The notes under the pieces: generated by a model
The model's database searches: none
What the model saw: the letters and a program-made list of their open reading frames with translations, nothing else
Told to the model about the DNA's origin: nothing
Program-made: the position numbers and the translations under genes
NCBI GenBank assembly: GCA_002238445.1
Contig: MPML01000029.1
Location: forward strand, 1-53,879
DNA: 53,879 nt
Reading direction: 5' to 3'
Source: Caldilineaceae bacterium bin5
GTDB taxonomy: Bacteria > Chloroflexota > Anaerolineae > Caldilineales > Caldilineaceae
Shown here: piece after piece, positions 52,808 through 53,879 of the stretch
Numbering within the stretch: position 1 is the stretch's first letter
Layout: every line of letters starts with the position of its first letter

Positions 52808-53879
52808 TCGACGTCGCCCCGCCCGAGTCGACTTCTATAATGCGGGCCGAGACCGGCTCATACGCCGCCCGCGGCGCCACCGAACCCTTGGCCACAAAAA
52901 TCTCATGCTGCTCCGGTATAATACCCACTGACTGCAGCTGATTGAAGCTCATCGGCGGCGTACGCCGGCTGTCCAGAACCAGCAAACCACCGTTCGTTGC
53001 CAACACCGCGGTCAATCCTTGATCCCAATCGTGCCCGCCTCCGTGCCGGCGTTCCGTCTCGATGAACTTGCCGTCATGGAGGGTACGCACCGTCCCCTCC
53101 ACCGTTAGCGTCGGCCCGTGCTCGTCGTCCACCTTGCCTCCTACCTGCAGCGTCAACTGCGCGCCGATGCCCGCCTCCGCGCACGCCGCCACTGCCTCCG
53201 GATCGTACAGCGCCACTACCCAGCCGTTCGCGCCCTGCCGCAGCAACTCCTCCAGAACAAACGTGGAATCCCCAGCGCTGCCGCCGCCGATGTTGTCGCC
53301 CATCTCCATCATCGACACCGGTTTCTCTTCGCTCGCAATCGACATTCGCACTGCCTCGGCCGGCTTGGGGACCTTCGGCAGCAGCTCGTCCCGCAGCGAC
53401 CACATCAGGTCGGCCAGCCTCTGCGCCTCGCGCTCCGCCAGCTCCTCATCGCCATCGGCCACCACCACGATACACGGCCCCATCCACGGCACATCCGCGT
53501 ACTGGTATCCTGCGGCCACACTTGTCGCCAGAATCCCCGGCTGCCGCTCCAGCTCGATCGCCGCGTCCATCACCGGTTTCATCGGCCTCATGTTTGTATT
53601 GTGAAACGCAATGTTATAGACAAGCTCCGGTTTGGCGATGCTCGAAACCGGTCGCACCTCCCCGCGCACTGTGCGCGTCAGCAGTTCAGCAGCCTGTAGC
53701 CCCCGCTCCCGCTGGTCGATGTGCGGGCAGGTCTTGTAGATGATCAGCGAGGTGGCATCCTCCACCAACTGCGGCGGCACGTTGCCGTGGTAGTCGTGCG
53801 TTACGATCACGGGAAAGTCGGGCCCGACCAGCTCCCGCACACGCCGCGTCGTCTCGCCGTCCCCTTGCGGAAATCCCTC
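52740..53879 (-). CDS. M81-family metallopeptidase (MlrC-like), 5' end outside the window
   Basis: The frame is open to the right window edge (about 379 codons visible), so the start is missing; typical members are about 490 residues. [29 protein letters not shown] has the MlrC-family pattern with a metal-binding Asp/His. [11 protein letters not shown] and [19 protein letters not shown] follow. MlrC degrades linear microcystin in one organism, but most family members have unknown substrates. Its stop lies within the last part of the convergent desaturase gene. Confidence 0.88.
   Translation of the reverse strand, partial: EGFPQGDGETTRRVRELVGPDFPVIVTHDYHGNVPPQLVEDATSLIIYKTCPHIDQRERGLQAAELLTRTVRGEVRPVSSIAKPELVYNIAFHNTNMRPMKPVMDAAIELERQPGILATSVAAGYQYADVPWMGPCIVVVADGDEELAEREAQRLADLMWSLRDELLPKVPKPAEAVRMSIASEEKPVSMMEMGDNIGGGSAGDSTFVLEELLRQGANGWVVALYDPEAVAACAEAGIGAQLTLQVGGKVDDEHGPTLTVEGTVRTLHDGKFIETERRHGGGHDWDQGLTAVLATNGGLLVLDSRRTPPMSFNQLQSVGIIPEQHEIFVAKGSVAPRAAYEPVSARIIEVDSGGATSISRPPEDFRLARKGLYEWTQGA

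Overview
The window looks like a chromosomal segment of a Chloroflexota bacterium, probably of the Caldilinea/Anaerolinea side. That placement is inferred from GC-rich third positions, frequent GTG/TTG starts, lipoprotein sugar-binding proteins with Ala/Pro/Glu-rich linkers, and a 16S rRNA m7G1405-type methyltransferase next to smpB. I could not run a database search. No rRNA, tRNA, CRISPR array, transposase or phage gene was found.

Layout. 1-5816 (+): a sugar-kinase-like ATPase, an amidohydrolase and a three-gene sugar ABC importer. 5933-9948 (+): succinyl-CoA ligase sucC/sucD and acetyl-CoA synthetase. 9957-20000 (mostly -): scpA directly behind a 1271-residue glycosidase-like/triple-PGRP protein, an SF1-helicase-like ATPase, a thioredoxin-like lipoprotein interrupted by one in-frame UGA, and a spondin/LysM protein with Met-rich repeats. 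20117-22120 (+): an OmpR-type two-component system. 22654-32456: a hypothetical beta-rich protein facing a peptide/oligosaccharide-type ABC operon with two oxidoreductases. 33181-35747 (-): a MetF/MetV pair and an RraA-like protein. 36326-39137 (+): a CtpA-type protease, smpB and the 16S rRNA methyltransferase homologue. 39781-43338 (-): an acetyltransferase and an acyl-CoA operon (MaoC hydratase, class III CoA-transferase, acyl-CoA dehydrogenase). 43495-46148: an AT-richer FRG-TPR gene and an empty AT-rich stretch. 46149-50331 (-): a malonyl-CoA-synthetase-like ligase, then rplU-rpmA-rpmE-tdk. 51245-53879: a CrtI-type desaturase overlapping tail to tail with a truncated M81 metallopeptidase.

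The most interesting observation is at 17808-17810. Two apparent half-genes of a TlpA/DipZ-like thioredoxin are in the same frame, separated by a single TGA placed exactly where the first cysteine of the C-x-x-C motif belongs. Eighteen bases later there is a perfect 8-bp hairpin with a GUU loop. This is the expected geometry of a bacterial SECIS element, so the gene is best read as a candidate selenoprotein with a U-x-x-C centre.

Other notable points: a family of five intergenic ~300-bp elements with 14-bp terminal inverted repeats and a compensatorily varying hairpin; a protein carrying three PGRP amidase domains of which only the last keeps the zinc ligands; ribosomal protein L21 with a 150-residue tail of 11-residue repeats; and the m7G1405-type methyltransferase homologue, which predicts intrinsic aminoglycoside resistance.
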